A stretch of DNA of 64,000 nucleotides, from NCBI GenBank assembly GCA_951813295.1, contig CATOTI010000001.1, positions 806,001 to 870,000 on the forward strand. The letters are read 5' to 3'. Below are positions 25,933 through 34,609 of this stretch, in pieces. This DNA comes from an uncultured Pseudomonadales bacterium (GTDB taxonomy: Bacteria; Pseudomonadota; Gammaproteobacteria; Pseudomonadales; Azotimanducaceae). Under the pieces are notes generated by a model, which saw only the letters and a list, made by a program, of their open reading frames with translations, was not told the DNA's origin and did not search any database. The position numbers and the translations under genes are program-made. The stretch's first letter is position 1, and the number at the start of each line of letters is the position of its first letter.

Positions 25933-26720
25933 TTCGCCCCAAAAACGGCCATCACACGAACCTCGATGCTGCGCCGCGGCTTCGACTCGAGCGTCGTCGT
26001 CGGGTCATCGAACGACGTGTGGGGCGTCGTCGTAGCGCGTTCCGAGCGCGTATCGAGTTGCTTCAGGATCAAGACCTCATTCGGCGTCATCGTCCTGAAA
26101 TAGTAGAAACGGTGCCCGGGGCTCCACAGCGGGATGCTCGAGCGACCGTCACGATTGCCGAACCCGGTGTAGCAGTACTCGACGATGTCATCGTCCGCGA
26201 GCGTGGTCGCGTCGATAAAGGCGAGAGGATTCGCTTCTACGTCGTTGTCGAGCGGTTGCCACGTGTTGTACCAGGCGAACTCGGCATCGCGGTACGCCTC
26301 GACATCGACACCTCGCTTTTTCAGCAATTCCATCGCGGAGTCGCGCGGATCCCGTAATCGGTAATCGCAGTGGATGAATCGCGCGTAGGCTTTGTTGAAA
26401 TCGGACCGATCTTCGGTTCGAACGACGTGCTGCGTGAAGAAGACTTCGTCGGCCCCGGTTTCGGCTCGAATGAGGTCTTCGACCCGCGGGTAGTACGCGC
26501 CCTGCACGTGGGCATCGTCGTGGTAGTCACCCGGGAAGCCCTCCGCACCACGGAGCACGAAGCCGTTGCGATCCAGGCTGAAATCCCCGTCCCGGCCGTC
26601 ATGGATCTCGACTTCGACCTTGTTGGTGTTGGATCGGCGCGATTCGCGCGTCCCGATCTCTGGCACTTCGTCGCGCCCCCGCCACTCCTGGTTCAAGTAG
26701 CGAACATCAGCTCGGAGCAT
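25929..26720 (-). CDS. CmcJ/NvfI-family Fe(II)/2-oxoglutarate oxygenase-like protein
   Basis: A 263-residue protein of the CmcJ/NvfI group, related to cephamycin C7 hydroxylase and fungal isomerase/dioxygenase proteins. Family features are a HVVRTEDRSDFNKAYARFIHCD segment in two blocks, WYNTWQPLDNDVEANPLAFID, and WSPGHRFYYFRTMTPNEVLILKQ followed by TPHTSFDDP; the latter blocks hold the arginine and histidine expected for 2-oxoglutarate and metal binding. The ATG at 26720 is preferred because AGGAGG lies five bases upstream; ATG 26723 has only two-base spacing. No antibiotic genes are nearby, so the substrate is open. Confidence 0.85.
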   Translation of the reverse strand: MLRADVRYLNQEWRGRDEVPEIGTRESRRSNTNKVEVEIHDGRDGDFSLDRNGFVLRGAEGFPGDYHDDAHVQGAYYPRVEDLIRAETGADEVFFTQHVVRTEDRSDFNKAYARFIHCDYRLRDPRDSAMELLKKRGVDVEAYRDAEFAWYNTWQPLDNDVEANPLAFIDATTLADDDIVEYCYTGFGNRDGRSSIPLWSPGHRFYYFRTMTPNEVLILKQLDTRSERATTTPHTSFDDPTTTLESKPRRSIEVRVMAVFGAN

Positions 26721-26725
26721 CATCC

Positions 26726-26731
26726 CCTCCT
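26726..26731 (-). promoter_or_regulatory. Ribosome binding site of the CmcJ-like gene
   Basis: A full AGGAGG on the minus strand lies two bases before ATG 26723 and five before ATG 26720. The spacing favours the second of the two adjacent ATG codons. Confidence 0.6.
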
Positions 26732-26883
26732 GCGTATTGACTCGACGCCTCGCCGCGCCTAATCGGTCGATTGTTGATCCGGACGAACGGTATCGCAAGC
26801 GGTCGTGGTGTTCGCAACGCGCCGGGCGCGGGCAACGTCGTCATCATGGCGAGGTGCCCGTCGACGGCCGAACGCAACGAGAC

Positions 26884-27846
26884 TTAGTACCACGCGGATT
26901 TATTCACCACGTTGGCGAGCGACTCCCCTGCGATGAACCGTCGTGCGTTGTCCCGCAGGAGTTCGTAGCGACGCTCCGGGATGTCGTCGGCATCGGCAAC
27001 CGCCACGTGCGGCGTAATGAGGACGTTCTCCATCGTCCAGAGCGCGTGGTCTTCCGGCAACGGTTCGACTTCGAAGACATCGAGCGCGGCTCCCGCGATC
27101 AAACCGTCACGCAGGGCCGTCACGAGATCGTCGAGTTTGGCGGTCATGCCACGGCCAATATTGATGAAGTAGGCACTCGGTTTCATGAGTGAGAAACGGC
27201 GCGTGTTCCACATGAACTCGGTCTCGGGGGTGTGCGGCACGGTTGTGACGACAAAATCCGCTTGCCCTAGCACCGAATCGAGATCCTCGGGTGCGACAAC
27301 ATGCCCGGGGCAAGGATGCTCCGGTCGCGGGTCGATGCCGATGACGTCCGCACCCATGGCGTCGACCAGGCGCGCCGTTTCCGCGCCGATACCGCCCACG
27401 CCATTGATGAGAACGGTCGATCCGACGATGTTCCGATAACCATGCTTGCGCGCACGATTGTCCCATTGGCGGCGCGCCTGCGCCGCGACGAAATACGGCA
27501 ATCCGCGTGAGAGCGCGAGCATGAACATCAAGATGTGATGCGCAATGTGATCGGAATAGATCCCGCGCGGATTGGTCACGACCACCGGATGCTCGGCCAG
27601 CGCTTCGTAGTAGTAGCCGACGAACGGTCCCGCGAACGGGTTCTGCAACCAACGCAGGTTTTCCGCGTTCGGTAGCTGTTCCGGCGAGACCCACCCGTAG
27701 GCCGCATCGGCGGTGGCGATCGCCGTCCCCGCCTCGTTGTCGTTCTCCGCGACGATCACCTCGAGTCCCGCCACGTCGTTCCCGAGGCGGCGCGCCCAGG
27801 CGCGCATATCGTCGTTGATCGGCGGCATCATCACCAAGCTAACCAC
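26884..27846 (-). CDS. D-2-hydroxyacid dehydrogenase (NAD-dependent)
   Basis: A 320-residue D-isomer-specific 2-hydroxyacid dehydrogenase. The cofactor motif GVGGIGAETARLVDAMGADV is followed by an Asp (IDPR) that favours NAD. The catalytic Arg (NIGRG), Glu (EVEPLPEDH) and His (ITPHVA) are all present. The reaction is 2-oxoacid to D-2-hydroxyacid. The GTG at 27846 is preferred over ATG 27864: a perfect AGGAGG lies six bases before the GTG and would sit inside the longer reading frame. It is divergent from the Ldh2-type gene at 27,903 and 160 bases from the CmcJ-like gene downstream. Confidence 0.9.
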   Translation of the reverse strand: MVSLVMMPPINDDMRAWARRLGNDVAGLEVIVAENDNEAGTAIATADAAYGWVSPEQLPNAENLRWLQNPFAGPFVGYYYEALAEHPVVVTNPRGIYSDHIAHHILMFMLALSRGLPYFVAAQARRQWDNRARKHGYRNIVGSTVLINGVGGIGAETARLVDAMGADVIGIDPRPEHPCPGHVVAPEDLDSVLGQADFVVTTVPHTPETEFMWNTRRFSLMKPSAYFINIGRGMTAKLDDLVTALRDGLIAGAALDVFEVEPLPEDHALWTMENVLITPHVAVADADDIPERRYELLRDNARRFIAGESLANVVNKSAWY

Positions 27847-27852
27847 TGGATT

Positions 27853-27858
27853 CCTCCT
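27853..27858 (-). promoter_or_regulatory. Ribosome binding site fixing a GTG start of the 2-hydroxyacid dehydrogenase
   Basis: A perfect AGGAGG on the minus strand sits six bases before GTG 27846. The upstream in-frame ATG at 27864 would place this site inside the coding region. Confidence 0.7.
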
Positions 27859-27902
27859 TGCCATTTAGGTCTACTCGTCGCCTTTCGGGCGGGAGGGTTT
27901 AA

Positions 27903-28994
27903 ATGTTAGAGCGATTCAAGGTACCTGAAGACATCGCGGTTCGTGTGCCGCAAGCCGATATGCGGGCCGCGGTGGAGAGCATCCTCACGACCCTCGGCAT
28001 GCCGGCCGATGATGCCGCTAAGTCCGCCGACGTCTTGCTCTACGCCGATGTGCGCGGGATCGACTCCCACGGCGTCAGCAACATGATGCGGCCCTACGTC
28101 GCAGGCCTTAAAGGTGGCCAGATCAACCCAACCCCGAGCATGCGCCGGGATCGCGATTTCCCAGCGAGCGTTTCCATCGACTGCGACCGAGGGCTCGGAC
28201 TCGCGCAGGGCAAGGAGATGATGGACCTCGCGATCGAGCGGGCTCGAACCAACGGCATTGGCGTCGTGACGGCGTTCAACGGCCGCCATTACGGCCCGTC
28301 GGCCTACTATGCCCACATGGCCCTCGAACACGACATGGTCGGCGTTTCGATGACAGCCGGCGGCGTTCAGGTCGCCCCCACCGGCGGCGCGGAACCCCTA
28401 CTGGGTCTGAATCCGATCGGTATCGCGGCACCGAGTTCGAACGAGGTTCCCTTCATTTTCGACGCGTCGATGAGCTCGGTTGCCGGCAACAAGATCCAGC
28501 TTCTCCGACGGGTCGGCGGTGACGTACTACCGGGCTGGATCACGGACGCGGAAGGCGCGCCGATCATGTCCGAGGCCAAAGTACCGGACAAGTTCCTCAT
28601 GCTGCCCCTCGGCGGCACGAGGGAGATCGGCTCCCACAAAGGATTCGGGCTGTCGATGATGGTCGAGATCCTCTGCGGCCTGATTACAGGTACCGGCGGT
28701 GGTCCGCACCGCCGTCAGGGTGTCGGTCACTATTTCATGGCCTACAACATCGCGGCGTTCACCGATGTGGACGTCTTCAAGCGCGACATGGACGAATACC
28801 TCCGCACGCTGCTCGACTGCCAACCCGCACCCGGCGAAGACCGCGTGGTCTATCCAGGCATCCCGGAGCACGAGGCTGAACAGGATCGCGCCGCCAACGG
28901 CATTCCGTATCACCCAGAAGTAATCGGGTGGTTCAACGGCGTCATGGAGGAGCTACAGATCACGTCACCGTTGCCGAACGTCGAGGCAGCCTGA
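27903..28994 (+). CDS. Ldh2/malate dehydrogenase-family oxidoreductase
   Basis: A 363-residue NAD(P)-dependent oxidoreductase of the Ldh2 family (malate/L-lactate/ureidoglycolate dehydrogenase type; unrelated to classical lactate dehydrogenase). Typical motifs are ADVRGIDSHGVSNM (conserved His), the GIGVVTAFNGRHYGPSAYYA block, GLNPIGIAAPS, and GSHKGFGLSMMVEIL. It interconverts 2-oxo and 2-hydroxy acids. A GGAGGG ribosome site precedes the ATG. The fds operon starts eight bases after its stop, so it may be the first gene of that transcript. A divergent D-specific dehydrogenase upstream suggests handling of both enantiomers of a 2-hydroxyacid (inference). Confidence 0.9.
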   Translation: MLERFKVPEDIAVRVPQADMRAAVESILTTLGMPADDAAKSADVLLYADVRGIDSHGVSNMMRPYVAGLKGGQINPTPSMRRDRDFPASVSIDCDRGLGLAQGKEMMDLAIERARTNGIGVVTAFNGRHYGPSAYYAHMALEHDMVGVSMTAGGVQVAPTGGAEPLLGLNPIGIAAPSSNEVPFIFDASMSSVAGNKIQLLRRVGGDVLPGWITDAEGAPIMSEAKVPDKFLMLPLGGTREIGSHKGFGLSMMVEILCGLITGTGGGPHRRQGVGHYFMAYNIAAFTDVDVFKRDMDEYLRTLLDCQPAPGEDRVVYPGIPEHEAEQDRAANGIPYHPEVIGWFNGVMEELQITSPLPNVEAA

Positions 28995-29002
28995 ACGAAC
29001 CG

Positions 29003-29449
29003 ATGGCCATCGAAATCGCCGAAACCATCGCCGCGCGGTTCGTCGACCGGATTGGCGGCCCGCTGCAGGCACTGCGTGAAATCAACGAACGACTCGGCCA
29101 CGTCAGTGCCGACTCGCAACAGGTTGTAGCGAAGATCTTCAACCTGAGCGGCGCGGACGTGCGCGGAATTGTCAGCTTTTACGAGGACTTACGCGATCAA
29201 CCTGCGGCGCTGTCGCACATTCGCGTCTGTCAGGCCGAGGCTTGTCAGGCGGTCGGTAGCCGCGCCCTGACGAAGCGCCTGGCCGAGCAGCTCGAAGTCG
29301 AATTGCATCAAACGTCCGCGCGCGTGACGCTCGATCCTGTCTACTGCCTGGGGCTCTGCGCACAGGGCCCGGCCATCACCATCAACGGAAAACCCTACGC
29401 TCGGGCCGATCTCCTCGACATCGGGGCGCTGCTCGGACAAACGCCATGA
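29003..29449 (+). CDS. fdsG: NAD-dependent formate dehydrogenase gamma subunit (NuoE-like)
   Basis: A 148-residue NuoE/HoxE-like thioredoxin-fold subunit that carries a [2Fe-2S] cluster. Four ligands are visible: Cys76 and Cys81 (C-x4-C) and Cys115 and Cys119 (C-x3-C). It connects electron flow between the FdsA iron-sulfur chain and the FMN/NAD site of FdsB in the cytoplasm. The ATG at 29003 begins the conserved helical region; the longer frame upstream overlaps the Ldh2 gene. Its TGA overlaps the fdsB ATG (ATGA). Confidence 0.93.
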   Translation: MAIEIAETIAARFVDRIGGPLQALREINERLGHVSADSQQVVAKIFNLSGADVRGIVSFYEDLRDQPAALSHIRVCQAEACQAVGSRALTKRLAEQLEVELHQTSARVTLDPVYCLGLCAQGPAITINGKPYARADLLDIGALLGQTP

Positions 29450-30930
29450 GCTCACCGGGAACCGTTTACGTCCCGCGCGATACGTCGGCGGTCGCGACGA
29501 ATGCCGATGCCGTCGCCGCGCGCTTCGCAGAGCTTGGCGCCACCGTCGTGCGCAACGGTTCGCGCGGCCTTTCGTTCGCCGAGCCCCTCGTCGAGATCGA
29601 CGACAGCGGCGTACGGGTCGCGTTCGCCAACGTGACGGTCGACGATGTCGAATCGATCCTCGGCGAACGATCGACGCATAGCGCGTGCCTCGGTCCGACG
29701 GACGAACTCGACTACCTCTCACGACAGCACCGTCTGGTTTTCGATCGCGCGGGGCTCGACGCGCCGCTCGAGCTGCCGATCGGTGATGCACTGAAAAGCG
29801 TGATCGAACGGGTTGACGGACTCGTCGGCGAAATCGAAACCGCGGGCTTGCGTGGCCGGGGCGGCGCCGGGTTTCCCGCGCACATCAAATGGCGCACGGT
29901 CCGCGATACGCCGGCCGATCAGAAATACATCGTTTGTAACGCCGACGAAGGTGACTCCGGCACGTTCGCCGACCGACTCCTGATGGAGAGCGACCCTTAC
30001 CGTCTCATCGAAGGCATGACGATCGCCGGACTCGCAACCGGCGCCACGCACGGGCTCATCTACCTGCGATCGGAATATCCGCTCGCCAACGAGATCCTGG
30101 AAGCGGCTATCGCCAAAGCCTATGGCGCAGGCGTGCTGGGCTCTCGCGTGCTCGGTACTCAGTACACGTTCGATCTTGAGGTTTTTGTCGGCGCCGGGGC
30201 CTACATCTGCGGCGAGGAAACGTCGCTGCTCGAGTCGCTCGAAGGCAAACGTGGCGAGATTCGCTCAAAGCCACCCGTGCCGGCCATTGCTGGTCTTTTC
30301 GGCAAACCGACGCTCGTACACAACGTCATTTCGTTCGCGGCGGTACCCGCGATCTTCCAGGCGGGACCCGGGACCTACGGTGAGCTCGGTGTGGGCCCGT
30401 CCGCGGGCACGATGGCGTTTCAACTCGCCGGCAACGTCAAGCAGGGCGGCCTCATCGAATGCCCGTTCGGCATCACGCTGCGCGAAATCGTCGAGTCGTT
30501 CGGCCGCGGTACGCGCACTGGACGCCCGATCCGTACCGTCCAGATCGGCGGCCCGTTGGGTGCTTATCTGTCGGTCGCTGAACTCGACACCCCGCTTACC
30601 TACGAGGCGATGGCAGCCCTCGGCGCGGGCATCGGTCACGGCGGCATCGTCGTGTTCGACGACAGCGTGAATCTCGCCGAGCAGGCGCACTACGCTTTCC
30701 AGTTCTGTGAGGTCGAGTCGTGCGGCAAATGCACACCCTGTCGAATCGGCGCCGTGCGGGGACGTGAAAAAATGGACAAATGGCTCGCCGGCGAGGCCGA
30801 TGAACGAGACCGCGAAGCGCTGGCCGACCTGCTTGACGTGATGGAGAGTGCTAGTTTGTGCCAGATGGGCGGTATGACCCCGATCCCGGTGCGTAGCGCC
30901 ATGCAGCGATTTCCCGAGGATTTTAGTTAA
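29446..30930 (+). CDS. fdsB: NAD-dependent formate dehydrogenase beta subunit (NuoF-like diaphorase)
   Basis: A 494-residue flavoprotein subunit that passes electrons to NAD+. The NADH/FMN-binding loop GLRGRGGAGFP (134-144) and GAYICGEETSLLESLEGKRG near 251 are present. A [4Fe-4S] cluster is bound by Cys426, Cys429, Cys432 and Cys472 (ESCGKCTPCRIG ... LCQMGG). The first 80 residues are a degenerate thioredoxin-like domain, as in other FdsB and HoxF proteins. It overlaps fdsG (ATGA) and fdsA (TAATG), so the three subunits are made together. Confidence 0.95.
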   Translation: MSSPGTVYVPRDTSAVATNADAVAARFAELGATVVRNGSRGLSFAEPLVEIDDSGVRVAFANVTVDDVESILGERSTHSACLGPTDELDYLSRQHRLVFDRAGLDAPLELPIGDALKSVIERVDGLVGEIETAGLRGRGGAGFPAHIKWRTVRDTPADQKYIVCNADEGDSGTFADRLLMESDPYRLIEGMTIAGLATGATHGLIYLRSEYPLANEILEAAIAKAYGAGVLGSRVLGTQYTFDLEVFVGAGAYICGEETSLLESLEGKRGEIRSKPPVPAIAGLFGKPTLVHNVISFAAVPAIFQAGPGTYGELGVGPSAGTMAFQLAGNVKQGGLIECPFGITLREIVESFGRGTRTGRPIRTVQIGGPLGAYLSVAELDTPLTYEAMAALGAGIGHGGIVVFDDSVNLAEQAHYAFQFCEVESCGKCTPCRIGAVRGREKMDKWLAGEADERDREALADLLDVMESASLCQMGGMTPIPVRSAMQRFPEDFS

Positions 30931-33761
30931 TGGCTATCGCGGTCCCAGATTTTGGAACTCCGGCTGTCTTCGACCCGAAGGCAGCGATGGTCGATGTCGT
31001 CATCGACGGGCAGACGGTCTCGGTTCCCGAGGGGACGTCGATCATGCGTGCCGCTCGCGGCAACGGCCTCGATATCCCGAAGCTTTGCGCGACGGACAAC
31101 GTCAACGCGTTCGGGTCCTGTCGAATGTGTCTCGTCGAGATCGACGGTCGGCGCGGCTTGACCGCTTCGTGCACGGAGCCGGTACAGCCCGGCATGGTCG
31201 TCAGGACACAAACTGAAGAAGTCGCGCGAATTCGACGCGGCGTGATGGAGCTCTACATCTCCGACCATCCGCTCGACTGCTTGACCTGCGCCGCTAACGG
31301 CGATTGCGAGCTACAGGACGTCGCGGGTGCCGTGGGTCTACGCGACGTTCGATTCGAAGCGCCGACGAACCACCTCGGCAAGGCCAAAGACGATTCGAAT
31401 CCCTATTTCACGTTCGATCCCTCCAAATGCATCGTTTGTTCGCGCTGTGTACGCGCCTGCAGCGAGGTGCAGGGGACGTTCGCGCTCACCGTCGACGGTC
31501 GAGGGTTCGATTCCGTCATCGCAACAAGCAGCGACCAGTTCTTCGATTCGGAATGTGTTTCCTGTGGCGCTTGCGTACAGGCCTGCCCCACCGCGACGCT
31601 GATGGAGAAGTCCGTCATCGATCACGGTGTACCGGACCGCAGCGTGCAAACGACCTGCGCCTATTGCGGGGTCGGCTGTTCGTTCCGCGCGGAGATGAAG
31701 GGCGATCAGGTCGTGCGCATGGTGCCGTACAAGGACGGGAAGGCGAATCACGGCCACTCTTGCGTCAAAGGGCGCTTTGCCTGGGGCTATGCCAACCATC
31801 AGGACCGGATCACCGAGCCGATGATTCGGGAGTCCACGGACGATCCGTGGCGACGTGTCGGCTGGGACGAAGCCATTCAATTCGCCGCCGAGCGGTTGCA
31901 GTCGATTCAGACCGAACACGGCACCAAGTCCATCGGCGGCATCACGTCGTCACGATGCACGAACGAGGAAGTCTGGGTCGTTCAGAAACTAGTGCGCGCG
32001 GCATTCGGCAACAACAACGTCGACACCTGCGCCCGGGTTTGCCACTCGCCGACCGGTTACGGCCTGAAGCAGACTTTCGGCACGTCGGCGGGAACGCAGA
32101 ATTTCGATTCCGTCCACGAAGCCGACGTCATCATCGTGATTGGCGCCAATCCGACGGAGGCTCATCCCGTATTTGCGTCACACATGAAGCGTCGCCTGCG
32201 CGCAGGCGCCAAGCTCATCGTTTGCGACCCGCGTGAGATTGACCTCGTTCGTTCACCCCATGTCGAGGCGGACTTTCACCTGCCGCTCAAGCCGGGCACG
32301 AACGTACCGATGATGAATGCGATCGCGCATGTCGTCGTCACGGAGGGGCTGATCGACGAGAGCTTCGTCGGCGATCGCTGCGACCTCGAATCGTTCCAAT
32401 CCTGGCTCGCATTCATACGCGGCAGCGAGCACGCACCCGAGAATGTCGCCGAGATCCTCGGTGTCGATGCCGAGACCATTCGGGCCGCGGCACGGCTCTA
32501 CGCGACAGGCGGCAACGCGGCGATTTACTACGGGCTCGGCGTCACCGAGCACAGCCAAGGTTCGACCATGGTGATGGCGATGGCCAACCTCGCCATGGCG
32601 ACCGGCAATATCGGCCGACCGGGCGTCGGCGTGAACCCGCTGCGCGGGCAGAACAACGTTCAGGGCTCGTGCGACATGGGCTCGTTCCCACACGAACTAT
32701 CCGGCTACCGGCCCGTTGGGGACGCCGCCGTGCGGCAGGTCTTCGACACCCATTGGGGCGTCACGGTCGATTCGGAGCCGGGATTCCGAATACCGAACAT
32801 GCTCGATGAGGCGGTTGCCGGTGGATTCCGGGCGATCTACGTCCAGGGCGAAGACATCGCCCAATCCGATCCCAACACGAAGCACGTCGAGGCGGCCCTC
32901 GATGCGATGGAATGCGTCATCGTTCAAGACCTCTTCCTGAACGAAACCGCCAAGTTTGCCCACGTGTTCCTTCCCGGCACGTCGTTTCTCGAGAAAGACG
33001 GCACGTTCGTCAACGCCGAGCGGCGCATCAATCGCGTGCGCGCCGTACGCCCGCCCGTGACGGGCAAGCACGAATGGGAAGCCACTCAGATGCTCGCCAA
33101 CGCGTTGGGCTACCCGATGGCGTATGAATCGAGCGAAGACATCCTCGCGGAAATCGCCGAACTCACCCCGACCTTCGCCGACGTCACGTTCGACCTGCTC
33201 GATCGAGAAGGCAGCGTGCAGTGGCCCTGTAACGAATCATCGCCGACCGGCACGCCCGTCATGCACGAAGACGGCTTCGTCCGTGGCAAGGGGCTCTTCG
33301 TCGAGACCGAATACCAACCGACACCCGAGACCGCGAATCGCAAATTCCCGCTCCTCCTGACGACGGGGCGCATCCTGTCGCAGTACAACGTGGGGGCTCA
33401 GACACGGCGGACGGACAACCTCGCTTGGCTCGAGGAGGACGTTCTCGAAATCCACCCGGCCGACGCCGAGACGCGAGGTGTACGGACAGGGGATTGGGTT
33501 TCGGTGCAGAGTCGCATAGGCGAGATAACGCTGTCGGCGGAAGTCACCACAAGGGTGGCCCCCGGCGTCGTCTACACGACCTTCCACCACCCCGAGACCG
33601 GCACGAACGTCGTCACGACCGAACTCTCGGACTGGGCGACCAACTGTCCCGAGTACAAAGTGACGGCGGTTGAGATTCGACCCGCCAACCACCGTTCCGC
33701 CTGGCAAGAGGGCTACTCGGCTCGCGTGAAGAAACAGGTCGAAGCCCTACCAGGCGAATGA
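30930..33761 (+). CDS. fdsA: NAD-dependent formate dehydrogenase alpha (molybdo/tungsto catalytic) subunit
   Basis: A 943-residue catalytic subunit oxidising formate to CO2. From the N-terminus: a [2Fe-2S] ferredoxin domain (Cys53, 64, 67, 81), a His-Cys3 [4Fe-4S] site (His113, Cys117, 120, 126), two ferredoxin-type [4Fe-4S] clusters (Cys167-177 and Cys209-219), and the bis-MGD domain with its own cluster (Cys243, 246, 250, 278). The metal ligand is Cys371 followed by His372 in ARVCHSPTG; a Cys rather than Sec is encoded. Length is typical for FdsA. Electrons reach NAD+ through FdsG and FdsB. No small FdsD gene follows. Confidence 0.96.
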   Translation: MAIAVPDFGTPAVFDPKAAMVDVVIDGQTVSVPEGTSIMRAARGNGLDIPKLCATDNVNAFGSCRMCLVEIDGRRGLTASCTEPVQPGMVVRTQTEEVARIRRGVMELYISDHPLDCLTCAANGDCELQDVAGAVGLRDVRFEAPTNHLGKAKDDSNPYFTFDPSKCIVCSRCVRACSEVQGTFALTVDGRGFDSVIATSSDQFFDSECVSCGACVQACPTATLMEKSVIDHGVPDRSVQTTCAYCGVGCSFRAEMKGDQVVRMVPYKDGKANHGHSCVKGRFAWGYANHQDRITEPMIRESTDDPWRRVGWDEAIQFAAERLQSIQTEHGTKSIGGITSSRCTNEEVWVVQKLVRAAFGNNNVDTCARVCHSPTGYGLKQTFGTSAGTQNFDSVHEADVIIVIGANPTEAHPVFASHMKRRLRAGAKLIVCDPREIDLVRSPHVEADFHLPLKPGTNVPMMNAIAHVVVTEGLIDESFVGDRCDLESFQSWLAFIRGSEHAPENVAEILGVDAETIRAAARLYATGGNAAIYYGLGVTEHSQGSTMVMAMANLAMATGNIGRPGVGVNPLRGQNNVQGSCDMGSFPHELSGYRPVGDAAVRQVFDTHWGVTVDSEPGFRIPNMLDEAVAGGFRAIYVQGEDIAQSDPNTKHVEAALDAMECVIVQDLFLNETAKFAHVFLPGTSFLEKDGTFVNAERRINRVRAVRPPVTGKHEWEATQMLANALGYPMAYESSEDILAEIAELTPTFADVTFDLLDREGSVQWPCNESSPTGTPVMHEDGFVRGKGLFVETEYQPTPETANRKFPLLLTTGRILSQYNVGAQTRRTDNLAWLEEDVLEIHPADAETRGVRTGDWVSVQSRIGEITLSAEVTTRVAPGVVYTTFHHPETGTNVVTTELSDWATNCPEYKVTAVEIRPANHRSAWQEGYSARVKKQVEALPGE

Positions 33762-34609
33762 CCGAGTCGACCATCCCGGCACGGTCTCGACCAACGGCGA
33801 ATGATCGGGTCGAGATCGTGATGGTCGGCGCCGAGCGAGAGCCGACGACGGACCTGATCACCGTCGAAGAACCGCTCGAGATCCAGGTTTCCTCGCACGA
33901 CGTTGACGAGAGCCTCTCGATCACGATGCGCACCCCTGGTGAGGATTTTGAACTCGCCGTGGGGTTTCTCTTTGCCGAAGGTATCGTCAAAACGCCGAAC
34001 GATGTCGTCACCGTCGAGCACTGCGGGCCACCGAGCCCAGATCGAGGAATACACAACACCGTCAAAGTGACGCTCGCGGACGACGTTGAGTTCGACATGG
34101 CGTCGCTTTCGCGGCACGTCTTCACGTCGTCGAGCTGTGGCGTCTGCGGCAAGGCTTCGCTCGATGCGATCAGCGTGCAACTGCCGGCCAAGCGCAACGA
34201 CGGATTCCGAATGACACAAGCGGCTCTATCGTGCCTGCCCGAGCGACTCACCGAGCGGCAAGCGGAGTTCTCCCGCACGGGTGGTCTGCACGCCGCCGCT
34301 TTGATCGATGCCGACGGCACGATTCTGCGCACTCGAGAGGATGTCGGGCGCCACAACGCGCTCGATAAACTGATCGGCTCGATCGTTCTTGAAGACGAAG
34401 TCGGCACCGAGCACGGGCTTCTCCTGAGTGGCCGAATGAGCTTCGAACTGATTCAAAAGGCTGCTATGGCGGCGATTCCGTTCGTCGCAGCAATCGGCCC
34501 ACCTTCGTCGCTCGCCGTCGACCTGGCGCGCGAACAGGACATGACGCTCGTCGGATTCCTGAAGAAAGATCGGTTCAACGTCTACGCCGCACCCGAACGC
34601 GTACTTTGA
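33758..34609 (+). CDS. fdhD: Formate dehydrogenase accessory sulfurtransferase FdhD (FdsC)
   Basis: A 283-residue FdhD-family protein that hands a sulfido ligand to the bis-MGD cofactor and is required for FDH activity. The sulfur-relay motif SSCGVCGK contains Cys127 and Cys130. Further family blocks are EEPLEIQV, GEDFELAVGFLFAEGI, the RTGGLHAAAL-type segment (here FSRTGGLHAAAL) and REDVGRHNALDKLIG. Its start overlaps the fdsA stop (ATGA) and its own TGA overlaps the mobA TTG. Position and identity agree with assembly of FdsA. Confidence 0.96.
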   Translation: MTESTIPARSRPTANDRVEIVMVGAEREPTTDLITVEEPLEIQVSSHDVDESLSITMRTPGEDFELAVGFLFAEGIVKTPNDVVTVEHCGPPSPDRGIHNTVKVTLADDVEFDMASLSRHVFTSSSCGVCGKASLDAISVQLPAKRNDGFRMTQAALSCLPERLTERQAEFSRTGGLHAAALIDADGTILRTREDVGRHNALDKLIGSIVLEDEVGTEHGLLLSGRMSFELIQKAAMAAIPFVAAIGPPSSLAVDLAREQDMTLVGFLKKDRFNVYAAPERVL

